Shown: positions 43,962 to 52,852 of the stretch, in pieces
Layout of the letters: the number at the start of each line of letters is the position of its first letter
Position numbering within the stretch: the first letter of the stretch is position 1
Source of the DNA: Bacteroidales bacterium UBA5197
Lineage (GTDB): Bacteria > Bacteroidota > Bacteroidia > Bacteroidales > Lentimicrobiaceae
NCBI GenBank assembly: GCA_002412885.1
Contig: DHVX01000064.1
Location: forward strand, 52,829-116,828
Direction of reading: 5' to 3'
Length of the DNA stretch: 64,000 nt
Translations under genes and position numbers: made by a program
Notes under the pieces: generated by a model
What the model saw: the letters and a program-made list of their open reading frames with translations, nothing else
Databases searched by the model: none
What the model was told of the DNA's origin: nothing

Positions 43962-46079
43962 ATGAAACGAATATTCGCCTTTTCCGCTTTCTTATTAATA
44001 ACTGTCTGTTTGTTTGCTCAGGCGCCCCAACAAATAAGCTACCAGGCGGTAGTTCGGGATGCAAACAGCGTTTTGGTCTCCAATCAGGCAGTAGGAATAA
44101 AAATCAGTATTTTGCAGAACTCACCTTCCGGTGCCGCGGTATATGTAGAAACCCAAACAAGAACTTCCAACATAAACGGATTGATAAGTCTGGAAATTGG
44201 AAGCGGAAATGTAGTTTCCGGTTCAATGGCGGGCATTAACTGGGCCAACGGAACTTATTTTATTAAAACCGAAACAGACCCGGACGGAGGAGCAAACTAT
44301 ACCATTTCCGGGACAAGCAAATTGCTGAGTATGCCTTATGCACTTCATGCCAAAACGGTAGAATCTATCACCGAAACCGACCCTGCTTACAACAATAGTC
44401 AGGCGGCAAACATCACAGCTGCTGACATTAACAATTTAAATAATCTGTCAGGTGTAAACACCGGAGATCAGGACGGCTCAGAAACTATAATAACAGCCGG
44501 AACAAACATAACAGTTTCAGGAACCGGAACATCTGCGTCTCCTTACGTTATAAATGCAAGCAGCAACAGCAGCTGGGGACTTACGGGAAATGCCGGAACC
44601 AATCCAACTATCAATTTTATCGGCACAACAGACGGTACCGACCTGGTATTTAAAACAAATAATTTTTTAGCAGGGAGACTGAATCACAATCAGGAAAATA
44701 CATCTTTTGGCGTTAATGCTCTTTCATCAAACACCAATGGTATCAGCAACACTGCCAATGGAGTATCTGCTCTTTCGTCAAATATCGCTGGCAATTACAA
44801 TACCGCCAATGGAGTTTCTGCGCTAACAAATAACACCATCGGCAATGACAATACCGCGAATGGAGTCTCTGCACTTTTTTTTAATACTACAGGAAGCAAC
44901 AACGCTGCCTATGGAAGAAGTGCACTTTATAATAACACCAGTGGAAGCAACAACACTGCCAATGGATCATTTTCACTAGCGGGAAACACCACTGGCATTG
45001 ACAACACTGCAAATGGAGCATCTGCACTTTTTTTTAACACAACCGGATACAGTAACACCGCAAATGGAAGAAGTGCACTTTATAACAACACCACAGGAAA
45101 TGACAACACCGCCAATGGACATTCAGCTCTCTTTAATAATACCACAGGATTTGATAACACTGCAACAGGGAGATTTGCACTATTCTCAAACACCACCGGA
45201 CATAGCAACACCGCCAATGGCCGCTCAACTCTCTTTTATAACACCATAGGAATAAGAAACACGGCCAGCGGTTCAGGCGCTCTTCAAAACAATACGACAG
45301 GAAGTGAAAATACCGCCAATGGAGTATTCGCACTTTCAACCAATACCACTGGAGAAGACAATACCGCCATTGGCTATTATGCGCTGAGCTATTCAACTAC
45401 GGGAAGTCGCAATACTGCCATCGGCCACTCTGCTCTTTCTTCAAATACTACCGGAAACAACAACACCGCCACCGGCGTTGATGCCCTTGAGTTGAACACC
45501 ACCGGTTACAACAACACCGCAATGGGTTTATTGGCACTTTCAAATACCACCACAGGAAACAACAACACAGGCCTTGGCTTTGATGCCCGGGTGCCAGCTG
45601 CAACAGCAAGCAATCAGGTGCGTATTGGAAACACAGCCATTACGTATGCCGGTGTTCAGGTGGCATGGACGATTACCTCGGATATAAGATGGAAAGAAAA
45701 TGTTCAAACGTCGGATTTGGGTTTACACTTTATAAATTCCTTAAAACCTGTTTCTTATGAGCGTAAAAACGACGAAAACAAAAAAACCGAGTTCGGTTTT
45801 ATCGCTCAGGAACTGGAAAAAACGCTTCAGGAATTCAATGTAACCAACAGCGGCATGCTTACCAAAGATGATGAAGGAATGCTGAGCCTTCGCTACAATG
45901 ACCTGATCGCACCGATGGTTAAAGCCATTCAGGAGTTAAAAGCAGAGAACGATGCCTTAAAACTGAAGAACAGTTCCTTAAAAGCAGAAATTGAAAACTT
46001 AAACTCTGGCAACAATAAAACAGAAGAAAGACTTGAAAAATTGGAACAATATTTCAAAACAACTGCCGAAAACAAGTAA
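43962..46079 (+). CDS. YadA-like repeat surface protein with C-terminal S74 chaperone domain
   Basis: 705 residues. After a signal peptide (ITVCLFAQ) and a conserved N-terminal domain (QQISYQAVVRDANSVLVSNQAV) comes a linker, then 16 perfect-length 17-residue repeats (residues 263-534; consensus NTANGxSALxxNTTGxx) that predict a left-handed beta-roll head as in trimeric autotransporters. The end is a peptidase S74 intramolecular chaperone with the Ser573/Lys578 dyad in SDIRWKEN, followed by a leucine-zipper-like coiled coil (about 650-700). In phage tailspikes this domain trimerises the protein and then cuts itself off before the Ser. A trimeric surface fibre is inferred. Confidence 0.88.
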   Translation: MKRIFAFSAFLLITVCLFAQAPQQISYQAVVRDANSVLVSNQAVGIKISILQNSPSGAAVYVETQTRTSNINGLISLEIGSGNVVSGSMAGINWANGTYFIKTETDPDGGANYTISGTSKLLSMPYALHAKTVESITETDPAYNNSQAANITAADINNLNNLSGVNTGDQDGSETIITAGTNITVSGTGTSASPYVINASSNSSWGLTGNAGTNPTINFIGTTDGTDLVFKTNNFLAGRLNHNQENTSFGVNALSSNTNGISNTANGVSALSSNIAGNYNTANGVSALTNNTIGNDNTANGVSALFFNTTGSNNAAYGRSALYNNTSGSNNTANGSFSLAGNTTGIDNTANGASALFFNTTGYSNTANGRSALYNNTTGNDNTANGHSALFNNTTGFDNTATGRFALFSNTTGHSNTANGRSTLFYNTIGIRNTASGSGALQNNTTGSENTANGVFALSTNTTGEDNTAIGYYALSYSTTGSRNTAIGHSALSSNTTGNNNTATGVDALELNTTGYNNTAMGLLALSNTTTGNNNTGLGFDARVPAATASNQVRIGNTAITYAGVQVAWTITSDIRWKENVQTSDLGLHFINSLKPVSYERKNDENKKTEFGFIAQELEKTLQEFNVTNSGMLTKDDEGMLSLRYNDLIAPMVKAIQELKAENDALKLKNSSLKAEIENLNSGNNKTEERLEKLEQYFKTTAENK
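44748..45563 (+). repeat. 16 tandem 51-bp units within the S74 protein gene
   Basis: An exact multiple of 51 bases (16 units, 816 bases) with no frame slip. Units are diverged in DNA but keep the NTAnG and TTG motifs in protein. It is a likely site of copy-number variation. Confidence 0.88.
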
Positions 46080-46133
46080 AGTAATGAGCGCTTGTTTTAG
46101 TTGTTAAAAATCAGAAACAAAGCAATTACTTTT

Positions 46134-48569
46134 TCACTTCTGTTTCTTGTTATCCAGTTCTTTCAACCTGTTTTCTACGCTTACTATTCTCTCATCACTT
46201 TCCGGAAGATACGAGCGGTTTTCAGCCAATGCTTTCTGAAAATAAAGCCTGGCAGAATCAAGCTTTGCAATCTCTTCATAAAATTCACCAGCCTGCCAGT
46301 AGGTTACTGCCCGCTGCCTTGCCTGAACTTTTGGTGATTTTCCTACTGTCAATGCTTCGGCCAGGTATTTTCGCACCGAATCGGGCTGTTGCGTTTTCAC
46401 AAAAAGTGAAAGCAGGTTATTGGTTGAGATCATCACATGCACATTATTTCTTTCAGGAAATAGTTTGTGCCGGATATTCATTCCCTTGATGAAATAATAA
46501 TAGGCACTGTCCGTCTGGTTCAGTTTCAGAAAAAATCCCCCAAGATTATCAACCGTAGTCGCAGTTTCCATATGGCTTTCCCCATAAAGCCTGAAAGCAA
46601 TATCCTTTGCCCTGCGGCCATGTTCCATTGCTGAATTCGGATTGCCTGACAGATTGTATGTGGATGCCAGCATGTTGAGATTGGCAATGGTTCCAGGGAA
46701 GTAGGTTCCCATTAAATTTTCGCAAAGTTCAAGCGAACGCGAAATACTTCCGATGGCTTCAGGAAATTGTCCCTGATTTCGCTGAATCACCCCAAGTGTG
46801 TAATAGCTTTCAGCCAGGTTAATATTCCGCTTATCGGGCCATATCTGTTCTTCGAGCGCAATGGCTTGAAATATAAGTTCAGTGGCTTCGTCGTTTTTCT
46901 CAAGGCTGCGATAGATGTAGGCAAGATATTTCAGCGAAGCAGTATATAAACTGTCTTTTTCAGGATAACCTATTTCCTTGTACAGGCTGAATACCTGATT
47001 CATAATGGAAGCGGCAGAATCGTAATTACCGACATCGCGCTGATAAAGCGCAAGCTGCTGAATTGCCTGCACATAGGTCAACGACAATGGAAGTGAAGAG
47101 TCCTTTGCCATTGCATACACCTTATCCAGAACGTCCTTCGATTTGCTGTAATCACCCAGAGAACGGTATAATTTACCGATGGTTGTAAGCATTTCCAGCT
47201 TGATTTCAGGAGAGCCTTTATAGTTTTCAGCTTCCAGATAACCCCTGTCAAGAAACTGAAAAACAGTCATGGTATCGCCTTTGGTTTTTGAAGGATGGGC
47301 TGCCATAAACAAGTCGAGCAAAAAATTCTTGGTCGCCGTAGAAACTTCATCACTCTTCAGTGCAAGATCACGTTGTTTTGTGGCCTGATCGGCCTGCCAA
47401 AGACTGATTGCTGTGCCGGCAATCAGCGAAAGCATAATGAAGGCTATACTGATTACCTGTGTTTTATGTCGCTGATAATACTTGAAAGCCCGGTATTTAA
47501 GACTATTTGAAAGAGCCGTCACCGGATAATGTTGCTGGTAATTGCGAATATCCTGCAAAAGATCAGACAATGATGAATACCGTTCTTCGGGATTATGATT
47601 CAGGCATTTCGCAATGATGGCTTTCAGTTCAGAAGCTATCTCAGGAGAAATTTCAGGGTTTCTGATCAGTTTTTCAGGGTTAAAACGCGTGAATCCTTCT
47701 GCTGATGAAGGTGTTTCTGCTACCGGATATTTGCCGGTAATTATTTTGTGCAACAGCATTCCAAGTTGAAAAACATCGGCAGCTGCTGTGAGGTTTGCGC
47801 CCATCAATTGTTCGGGCGGTGCAATCATTGGCGTTCCCACAAAGGGTCTCTGCCCGCCTGTACCGGATGTTATGGCAGTTGCTATACCAAAGTCAAGTAA
47901 TTTGGCCTGCCCGCTTTTATCAACCAGAATATTGGTTGGTTTCAGATCAAGATGAAGAATCAGATGGCTGTGTGCATATGCGACAGCGCCGGCGACTTGT
48001 TCAAATAAACGTAATTTTGCAGTAAGATTCAGCTTTCTCTGTTCAACCCACTCATCAACCGGAAGGCCGTCAATGTATTCCATAATGAAGTAGGGCACTC
48101 CGGATTCAGTGATTCCGGCATCATAAAGTGTGGCAATGCCGGGGTGTCTGAGCCGTGCAAGAATTTGCTGCTCACCTATTTGCGATAATGTATCTTTCCG
48201 ACTGAATACTTTTGCTGAAAAGCATTTTATGGCAACCCGCTGTTCATATTGTCCGTCATCGCGATCGGCAAGATACACATTGCTCATTCCTCCCTTTGCC
48301 AGAAAGGCTGCCACATTATAATTGCCTACTTTCTCGCCCGGGGCAAGTTCAGGAGTGGATTCCTCATCAACAAGCCCGCCCATAAGGGTTTGCTGCAATC
48401 CTCCGAAATAATTTGCTGACTGTTGCTCATTGTCAAGCATCAGATGAAGCACCCTTTTAAGGTCTTCATTATCACCACAGGCCTCGTTTATAAAATCCTT
48501 GCGTTCATTTGCGGGCTTTTCAAGACATTGTCCATACAGATCTTCAAGCAATTCCAGTGAATAGGCCAT
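46134..48569 (-). CDS. membrane Ser/Thr protein kinase with TPR repeats
   Basis: 811 residues. Kinase domain of about 84-345: glycine loop AKGGMSNV, ATP-binding Lys115 in VAIK, Glu in the C-helix, catalytic loop HLDLKPTN (Asp208; the usual Arg of HRD is Leu), DFG 226-228 and APPEQ in place of APE. A single transmembrane helix (about 375-395) puts a TPR-rich C-terminal half (about 420-800) in the periplasm. The gene starts one base after the ECF sigma stop codon. This sigma-kinase pair is a known arrangement in which the kinase is thought to control the sigma factor. The 54-base gap to the convergent S74 gene holds no clear terminator. Confidence 0.92.
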   Translation of the reverse strand: MAYSLELLEDLYGQCLEKPANERKDFINEACGDNEDLKRVLHLMLDNEQQSANYFGGLQQTLMGGLVDEESTPELAPGEKVGNYNVAAFLAKGGMSNVYLADRDDGQYEQRVAIKCFSAKVFSRKDTLSQIGEQQILARLRHPGIATLYDAGITESGVPYFIMEYIDGLPVDEWVEQRKLNLTAKLRLFEQVAGAVAYAHSHLILHLDLKPTNILVDKSGQAKLLDFGIATAITSGTGGQRPFVGTPMIAPPEQLMGANLTAAADVFQLGMLLHKIITGKYPVAETPSSAEGFTRFNPEKLIRNPEISPEIASELKAIIAKCLNHNPEERYSSLSDLLQDIRNYQQHYPVTALSNSLKYRAFKYYQRHKTQVISIAFIMLSLIAGTAISLWQADQATKQRDLALKSDEVSTATKNFLLDLFMAAHPSKTKGDTMTVFQFLDRGYLEAENYKGSPEIKLEMLTTIGKLYRSLGDYSKSKDVLDKVYAMAKDSSLPLSLTYVQAIQQLALYQRDVGNYDSAASIMNQVFSLYKEIGYPEKDSLYTASLKYLAYIYRSLEKNDEATELIFQAIALEEQIWPDKRNINLAESYYTLGVIQRNQGQFPEAIGSISRSLELCENLMGTYFPGTIANLNMLASTYNLSGNPNSAMEHGRRAKDIAFRLYGESHMETATTVDNLGGFFLKLNQTDSAYYYFIKGMNIRHKLFPERNNVHVMISTNNLLSLFVKTQQPDSVRKYLAEALTVGKSPKVQARQRAVTYWQAGEFYEEIAKLDSARLYFQKALAENRSYLPESDERIVSVENRLKELDNKKQK

Positions 48570-48570
48570 A

Positions 48571-49146
48571 TCAGGAAGCCTTAAACTGTGGAAGGTGAAT
48601 GTAAAGCCATGAACGGGCCATCTGCCATTTTCTTTTTACTGTGGCAGGAGAAACCTGAAGGGCTTCAGCGGTTTCTTCAATACTAAGACCTGAATAAAAC
48701 CGGCATTCCACAATCCGTCCGTATAGGTTATCCTTCTCTTCGAGTTGCTTCAGCAACTCATCAAAATCTATAAGCTTTTCTGAAGCTGTGGTTGAGAGCA
48801 CAATATGATCTTCAATTTCATCAATACTCGAAGGAGCGATTCCTCCTCCCCTTTTATCGCGTTGCTTGTTGCGGGCAGCATTCAGCATCACTTGCCGCAT
48901 GGCTTTGGCTGCTACCGAAAAAAAATGAGATTTATTCTCCCAATTCCCATCACTATCAGCAAGTTTCAGATAAGCTTCATGAATAATGGCAGTGGTATTC
49001 AGGGTGTCTATTCCGTGAAAATTAAACCTGATGTTACGGGCTATGGCAAAAAGCTCACTATAGATTATAGGAAATACCTTATGCATAGCTTGAGGGTCAC
49101 CTTGTGCCGCTGGTCTGATAAACTGAACTATAGGATCGGAAATCAT
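48571..49146 (-). CDS. ECF-type RNA polymerase sigma factor
   Basis: 191 residues from the ATG giving MISDPIVQFIRPAAQGD; an upstream start is possible but poorer. Region 2 is ELFAIARNIRFNFHGIDTLNTTAIIHEAYLKL, and region 4 is VECRFYSGLSIEETAEALQVSPATVKRKWQMARSWLY. It belongs to the sigma-70-like ECF group normally encoded next to Ser/Thr kinases, as here. No anti-sigma factor is nearby, so control by phosphorylation through the downstream kinase is the likely mode. Confidence 0.93.
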   Translation of the reverse strand: MISDPIVQFIRPAAQGDPQAMHKVFPIIYSELFAIARNIRFNFHGIDTLNTTAIIHEAYLKLADSDGNWENKSHFFSVAAKAMRQVMLNAARNKQRDKRGGGIAPSSIDEIEDHIVLSTTASEKLIDFDELLKQLEEKDNLYGRIVECRFYSGLSIEETAEALQVSPATVKRKWQMARSWLYIHLPQFKAS

Positions 49147-49301
49147 CGCATATCTTTTTTGAATGTCGGTTTTAGAATAACAACTAACCCGGCTATTTGT
49201 TAATCCGCAAAGCAATGCCTGAATAACCGACATTTCAGATAACTAAATATAGCCCCGAAAAATGTAGTGGCTTACTGAACTTTCCTGCGATTATTGTGAG
49301 T

Positions 49302-49991
49302 TCAATCAATTTTCCTTCGACTGATCCAGCTTTTTAGCGCAATCCCGACCTCAACACTGTAAAATGAATTTCCAAGCGCCGGGTGTATTCTTTTCATGCC
49401 TGAGTAGTTGATATTATTGTCAAGATAAACCACAAAATAGTTACCGAAGCCTTTTAACTTAAAGTATTTGTTAATCTTCACTCCGGCAGTAAATCCATTG
49501 CCTTTTTTAATATTAAGATTTTTCCTGAGATCTTCATCCGCTAAAACAAAATTAGTTCGAAGATAGGCTGCATAGGGTTCAATGCCAAAATCACCACCAA
49601 GGTTATAGGTGTATCCAAATCTATGGGTGAAATTGAAAATGGTAATTTCATATGATCCTTCAAAATTCTGACTGGGAGGAAAATTCAGTATTCTATTTTT
49701 GTTACGGATATATACAATTACAGGCCTAAAATCAGCCATGACAAAAAAATTGTTGTAAAAAACTGTAGCACCAAAAATTATTGATTGCGTTTTTCCTAAA
49801 ATGGAATTTGATTTTTTATCATAAATATTTAATGCTGTTCCGTTGTTAATAGAAAAAGCAAAATCTGTTGTTTCGTATTCTTTCACATATCCGGTCTTGT
49901 CGCGCGTAATTTTATTCGTATGCCTTGAAGTCTGAGAAAAAGCAATATTGGCAGCCAAACTACAAATAAGCAGTAAAATGATCTTTTTCAT
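49302..49991 (-). CDS. hypothetical protein, probable small outer membrane beta-barrel
   Basis: 229 residues with a signal peptide (LLICSLAANIAFSQ). The mature protein alternates strands rich in Tyr and Phe (IIFGATVFYNNFFVMADFRPVIVYIR, ITIFNFTHRFGYTYNLGGDFGIEPYAAYLR), consistent with an 8-10-strand barrel, but no named family is recognised. Possible -7 boxes (CAAATTTA at 50098-50105 and CAAATATA at 50108-50115 on the plus strand) lie about 110 bases upstream. Confidence 0.7.
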   Translation of the reverse strand: MKKIILLLICSLAANIAFSQTSRHTNKITRDKTGYVKEYETTDFAFSINNGTALNIYDKKSNSILGKTQSIIFGATVFYNNFFVMADFRPVIVYIRNKNRILNFPPSQNFEGSYEITIFNFTHRFGYTYNLGGDFGIEPYAAYLRTNFVLADEDLRKNLNIKKGNGFTAGVKINKYFKLKGFGNYFVVYLDNNINYSGMKRIHPALGNSFYSVEVGIALKSWISRRKID

Positions 49992-50294
49992 AATTATAAG
50001 ATTTTAGTTATCAAAAAAATGACTCTTCTGAAGCAAAACCAGCCGGTTTAATATATGCCCTAATATAACTTCTGATTGCAATCACCGGAATGGCGCACAA
50101 ATTTATACAAATATATCTCTTTTCTCAGCGGCTATTGCTGAATTCATCAATTTACAAAACCAGCATGCTTATTTGTTAAAGAAGTGATAGGATCAAATTC
50201 GACATTTAGAATTCTGCCAATCTGGGATTGGTCAATGCTATATTGCTGTTCTCGACAAATTGGTGATTAATTCAAAGAGAGAGCTTCCGTTTTC
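49992..50294. other. intergenic region, 303 bases
   Basis: It contains two overlapping minus-strand -7 matches (50098-50115) that probably drive the barrel gene. No open frame of note, RNA structure or repeat is visible in the rest. Confidence 0.5.
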
Positions 50295-50786
50295 TTACTT
50301 CGGGATGATATGATCATAGCTAAATCCCCGGCTCAACTTCCACTCTCCGTTTACCAACAACCAAAAGTGCATGAACTTTGCAATACTGGTATGCTTCTGT
50401 GATTTATCCTCATTGATCTCATAAAAGCGATGAATGCCAGTTTGAATCGCACCGTACAACACGCCGTTATTTTCCATTGGATAGACTTCCATGGAATTCT
50501 CTATCATTACCCGACGGGCTTTGTAATCCATTTTACAAAGTCCGTCGCGGATGCTGGCAATAAAATCTGACTTGGTTGCCGTAATGCCCGACTTATCGTG
50601 ATAAAACTCAAAATTCTCACTGAGCAGTTTTTCAAACTGACTGATGTCGCAGGTGTTAAAACCTACTTCAAACAGCAAACTGTCCTGAGTTTTCATTGTT
50701 CTGAAGAGATCCGAAGATTGCGTGACCTGAGAGAAGAGCGTGGAAACTGCCAGGACAAAGGAAATGGATAAGAGGAAAGGTTTCAT
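50295..50786 (-). CDS. DUF4440/NTF2-like secreted protein
   Basis: 163 residues with an N-terminal signal (MKPFLLSISFVLAVSTLFSQ). The mature part is one NTF2-like cone (FEKLLSENFEFYHDKSGITATKSDFIASIRDG, KFMHFWLLVNGEWKLSRGFSYDH), matching DUF4440-type proteins. The fold offers a ligand pocket, but the function of this periplasmic member is unknown. It is a single gene divergent from the GT39 gene. Confidence 0.85.
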   Translation of the reverse strand: MKPFLLSISFVLAVSTLFSQVTQSSDLFRTMKTQDSLLFEVGFNTCDISQFEKLLSENFEFYHDKSGITATKSDFIASIRDGLCKMDYKARRVMIENSMEVYPMENNGVLYGAIQTGIHRFYEINEDKSQKHTSIAKFMHFWLLVNGEWKLSRGFSYDHIIPK

Positions 50787-50989
50787 AGAAATGCATTTTG
50801 ATTTACTTAGCCTATATCAAAAATAGCAATAATCAGCATAAGTTTTTATGCTGTTGCATTTTAATGCGTTTGGATATCTGACGAACACTACCAACCTATC
50901 AACCGTGACTATCATATTTAGGAGCATTTAATAATGTATGGGAAAGCTTTTCGGGACAATCGCTTCTTTTCGTAATTTCGCAAACACAC

Positions 50990-52594
50990 ATGAACAAAGC
51001 CCTTTTATATAAAAACCGCTTATGGTTGCTGATTTTTATTTCAGCCATTGTGCGTTTGCTTATCGCAGCTTTAACCGAATTGGGTAATGATGAGGTTTAT
51101 TACATCAATTACGCACTTTACCCCGACCTCAGTCATTTCGATCATCCTCCGATGACCGGATGGATCATTCAGTTGTTCAGCCTGAATCTGTTGTTTGATT
51201 CGGAACTCTTTATACGTCTGGGCGCTGTTGTTATCGGCTCACTCAATACCTGGGCGATCTACTTGATCGGGAAAACCATAAAAGATGAAACCACCGGCTG
51301 GTATGCTGCTTTGCTTTACTCCGCTTCGTTTTACACTTTTGTAATCTCCGGCATTTTTATGATGCCCGATGCGCCGCAAACCTTTTTCTGGCTGCTCACA
51401 TTGTTGTTGTTTGTTCGTGCCGTAAAGGCCGGACACAACAATCCCAGTGTTTCCGGTATGATACTGATGGCAGGAGTTACCGGTGGACTTGCGTTGATGT
51501 CAAAATATACCTCAATCTTTCTTTTTACAGGAGCCGGGCTTTATTTCCTGATCTTTGACCGGCAATGGTTAAAAAAATGGCAGGTTTACGCGGCAATCCT
51601 CATCGCTTTACTAATTTTTTCTCCGGTCATTCTCTGGAATATCCGCTACGATTTTATCAGTTTCAGCTTTCACAGCGAAAGGGTAGAATTGGTAAAAACC
51701 ATTCTCAGACCCGATCTTTTTGCCATCGAACTGGGTGGGCAGATCTTTTACAACAACCCATTTGTTTTCGGCCTTGTGCTGGCGGGAATTATTGCTTTTT
51801 TCAGGAATCGCTTCGGAGATCACAAACCTGAAACCCGCATTCTGCTTACGATCGCATTGCCGGTGATCCTTATTTTTCTTGGATTTTCGCTTTTTCGCCG
51901 CACCCTGCCCCATTGGACCGGACCTGCATACATGACACTAATTCCGCTTGCAGCACTTTATCTGAGAAACATCACTGCAAAAGGCAGAAATGGTGAAATA
52001 ATTCCTCCTGTGGTCAGAGGTGCACTTGGGTTTTTGTCTCTGGTGTTGGTGGTCGCTCTTTTGCAGATAAGTCAGGGATGGTTTCTCAACAAAGGCATTA
52101 ACCCCGAAACCGGCAAAAGGCTTGGAATTAAAGATATTACGCTTGATATGTATGGATGGAGGCAACTCAGGAAAGGCTTTGAGACCACCTACCAAATCGA
52201 CACTGCTTCAGGCCGGATGCGCAAAGATGCTGTTATAATTCAACAACGATGGTTTCCGGCGGCAAACATTGATTATTACGTAGCCAGGCCTTTGGAAATT
52301 CAACTTCTCACTCTGGCTGACATTGAACGAACCCACAAATATGCCTGGATTACCCAGCATCGGGGCAGTTTCAACCCGGGAATGGATGCATATTATTTTT
52401 CATCGAGTTATGATTTCTCCGATCCAAACGGGCTGTACAAGGATTATTTTGTGCGGATTGAAGGACCTGAAAAAATTCCGGTTTACCGCAACAATGTACT
52501 GGTGATGTATCATTATGTTTGGCGGATGCAGGGTTTGATGACCGTACCTCCGGACAAACTTACGGGAAAAGATATTTTATCCGGGAAGCGATAA
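50990..52594 (+). CDS. GT39/ArnT-like membrane glycosyltransferase
   Basis: 534 residues with about 11 transmembrane helices. The first periplasmic loop has ELGNDEVYYINYA, where the Asp-Glu pair corresponds to the catalytic acidic residues of the PMT/ArnT (GT-C) family, and HFDHPPMTGWIIQL follows. It transfers a sugar from a polyprenyl-phosphate donor to lipid A, a protein or another acceptor on the periplasmic side; the exact acceptor is unclear. A -7-like box TAATTTCG lies at 50973-50980, ten bases before the start. Confidence 0.9.
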   Translation: MNKALLYKNRLWLLIFISAIVRLLIAALTELGNDEVYYINYALYPDLSHFDHPPMTGWIIQLFSLNLLFDSELFIRLGAVVIGSLNTWAIYLIGKTIKDETTGWYAALLYSASFYTFVISGIFMMPDAPQTFFWLLTLLLFVRAVKAGHNNPSVSGMILMAGVTGGLALMSKYTSIFLFTGAGLYFLIFDRQWLKKWQVYAAILIALLIFSPVILWNIRYDFISFSFHSERVELVKTILRPDLFAIELGGQIFYNNPFVFGLVLAGIIAFFRNRFGDHKPETRILLTIALPVILIFLGFSLFRRTLPHWTGPAYMTLIPLAALYLRNITAKGRNGEIIPPVVRGALGFLSLVLVVALLQISQGWFLNKGINPETGKRLGIKDITLDMYGWRQLRKGFETTYQIDTASGRMRKDAVIIQQRWFPAANIDYYVARPLEIQLLTLADIERTHKYAWITQHRGSFNPGMDAYYFSSSYDFSDPNGLYKDYFVRIEGPEKIPVYRNNVLVMYHYVWRMQGLMTVPPDKLTGKDILSGKR

Positions 52595-52852
52595 TTGAGG
52601 ACGAATCGTGAGGCGGTTGGTATGTGAGTCGAAATCTCATTAACTCAATTAAAGATTGATCAAGCCATAGCTAAAAATCGCTTTCTTCGCCAAATTACAA
52701 CATAAAGACCTAACAAGCTGAAAAAAAACTTGTTAGGTCACTTCTTAACCCGCTTCGTTCGCTTCAGTCTCCTTGTCCCCCAGTCTCCAAGTCGCCGTGT
52801 CCTAAAAGCCTCCCCTTCTCCAAGTCGCCCTACCAGCCCAACCAGACACTCA
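52595..52852. repeat. intergenic repeats: GACCTAACAAG hairpin and C-rich degenerate repeat
   Basis: A perfect 11-bp stem GACCTAACAAG (52707-52717) / CTTGTTAGGTC (52729-52739) is the second copy of the element at 24516-24548 and can act as a terminator between convergent genes. It is followed by CTCCTTGTCCCC, CTCCAAGTCGCC and similar units (about 52765-52835), related in reverse complement to 22690-22735. Confidence 0.75.

Noticed and set aside
44748..45563. CRISPR-like or minisatellite array
   Set aside because: The 51-bp period is in frame with a long coding sequence, and conservation is at the protein level.
43962..46079. Prophage tail fibre gene
   Set aside because: The S74 domain and repeats look phage-like, but the protein has a bacterial signal peptide and a Bacteroidota-type N-terminal domain, and no phage genes surround it.
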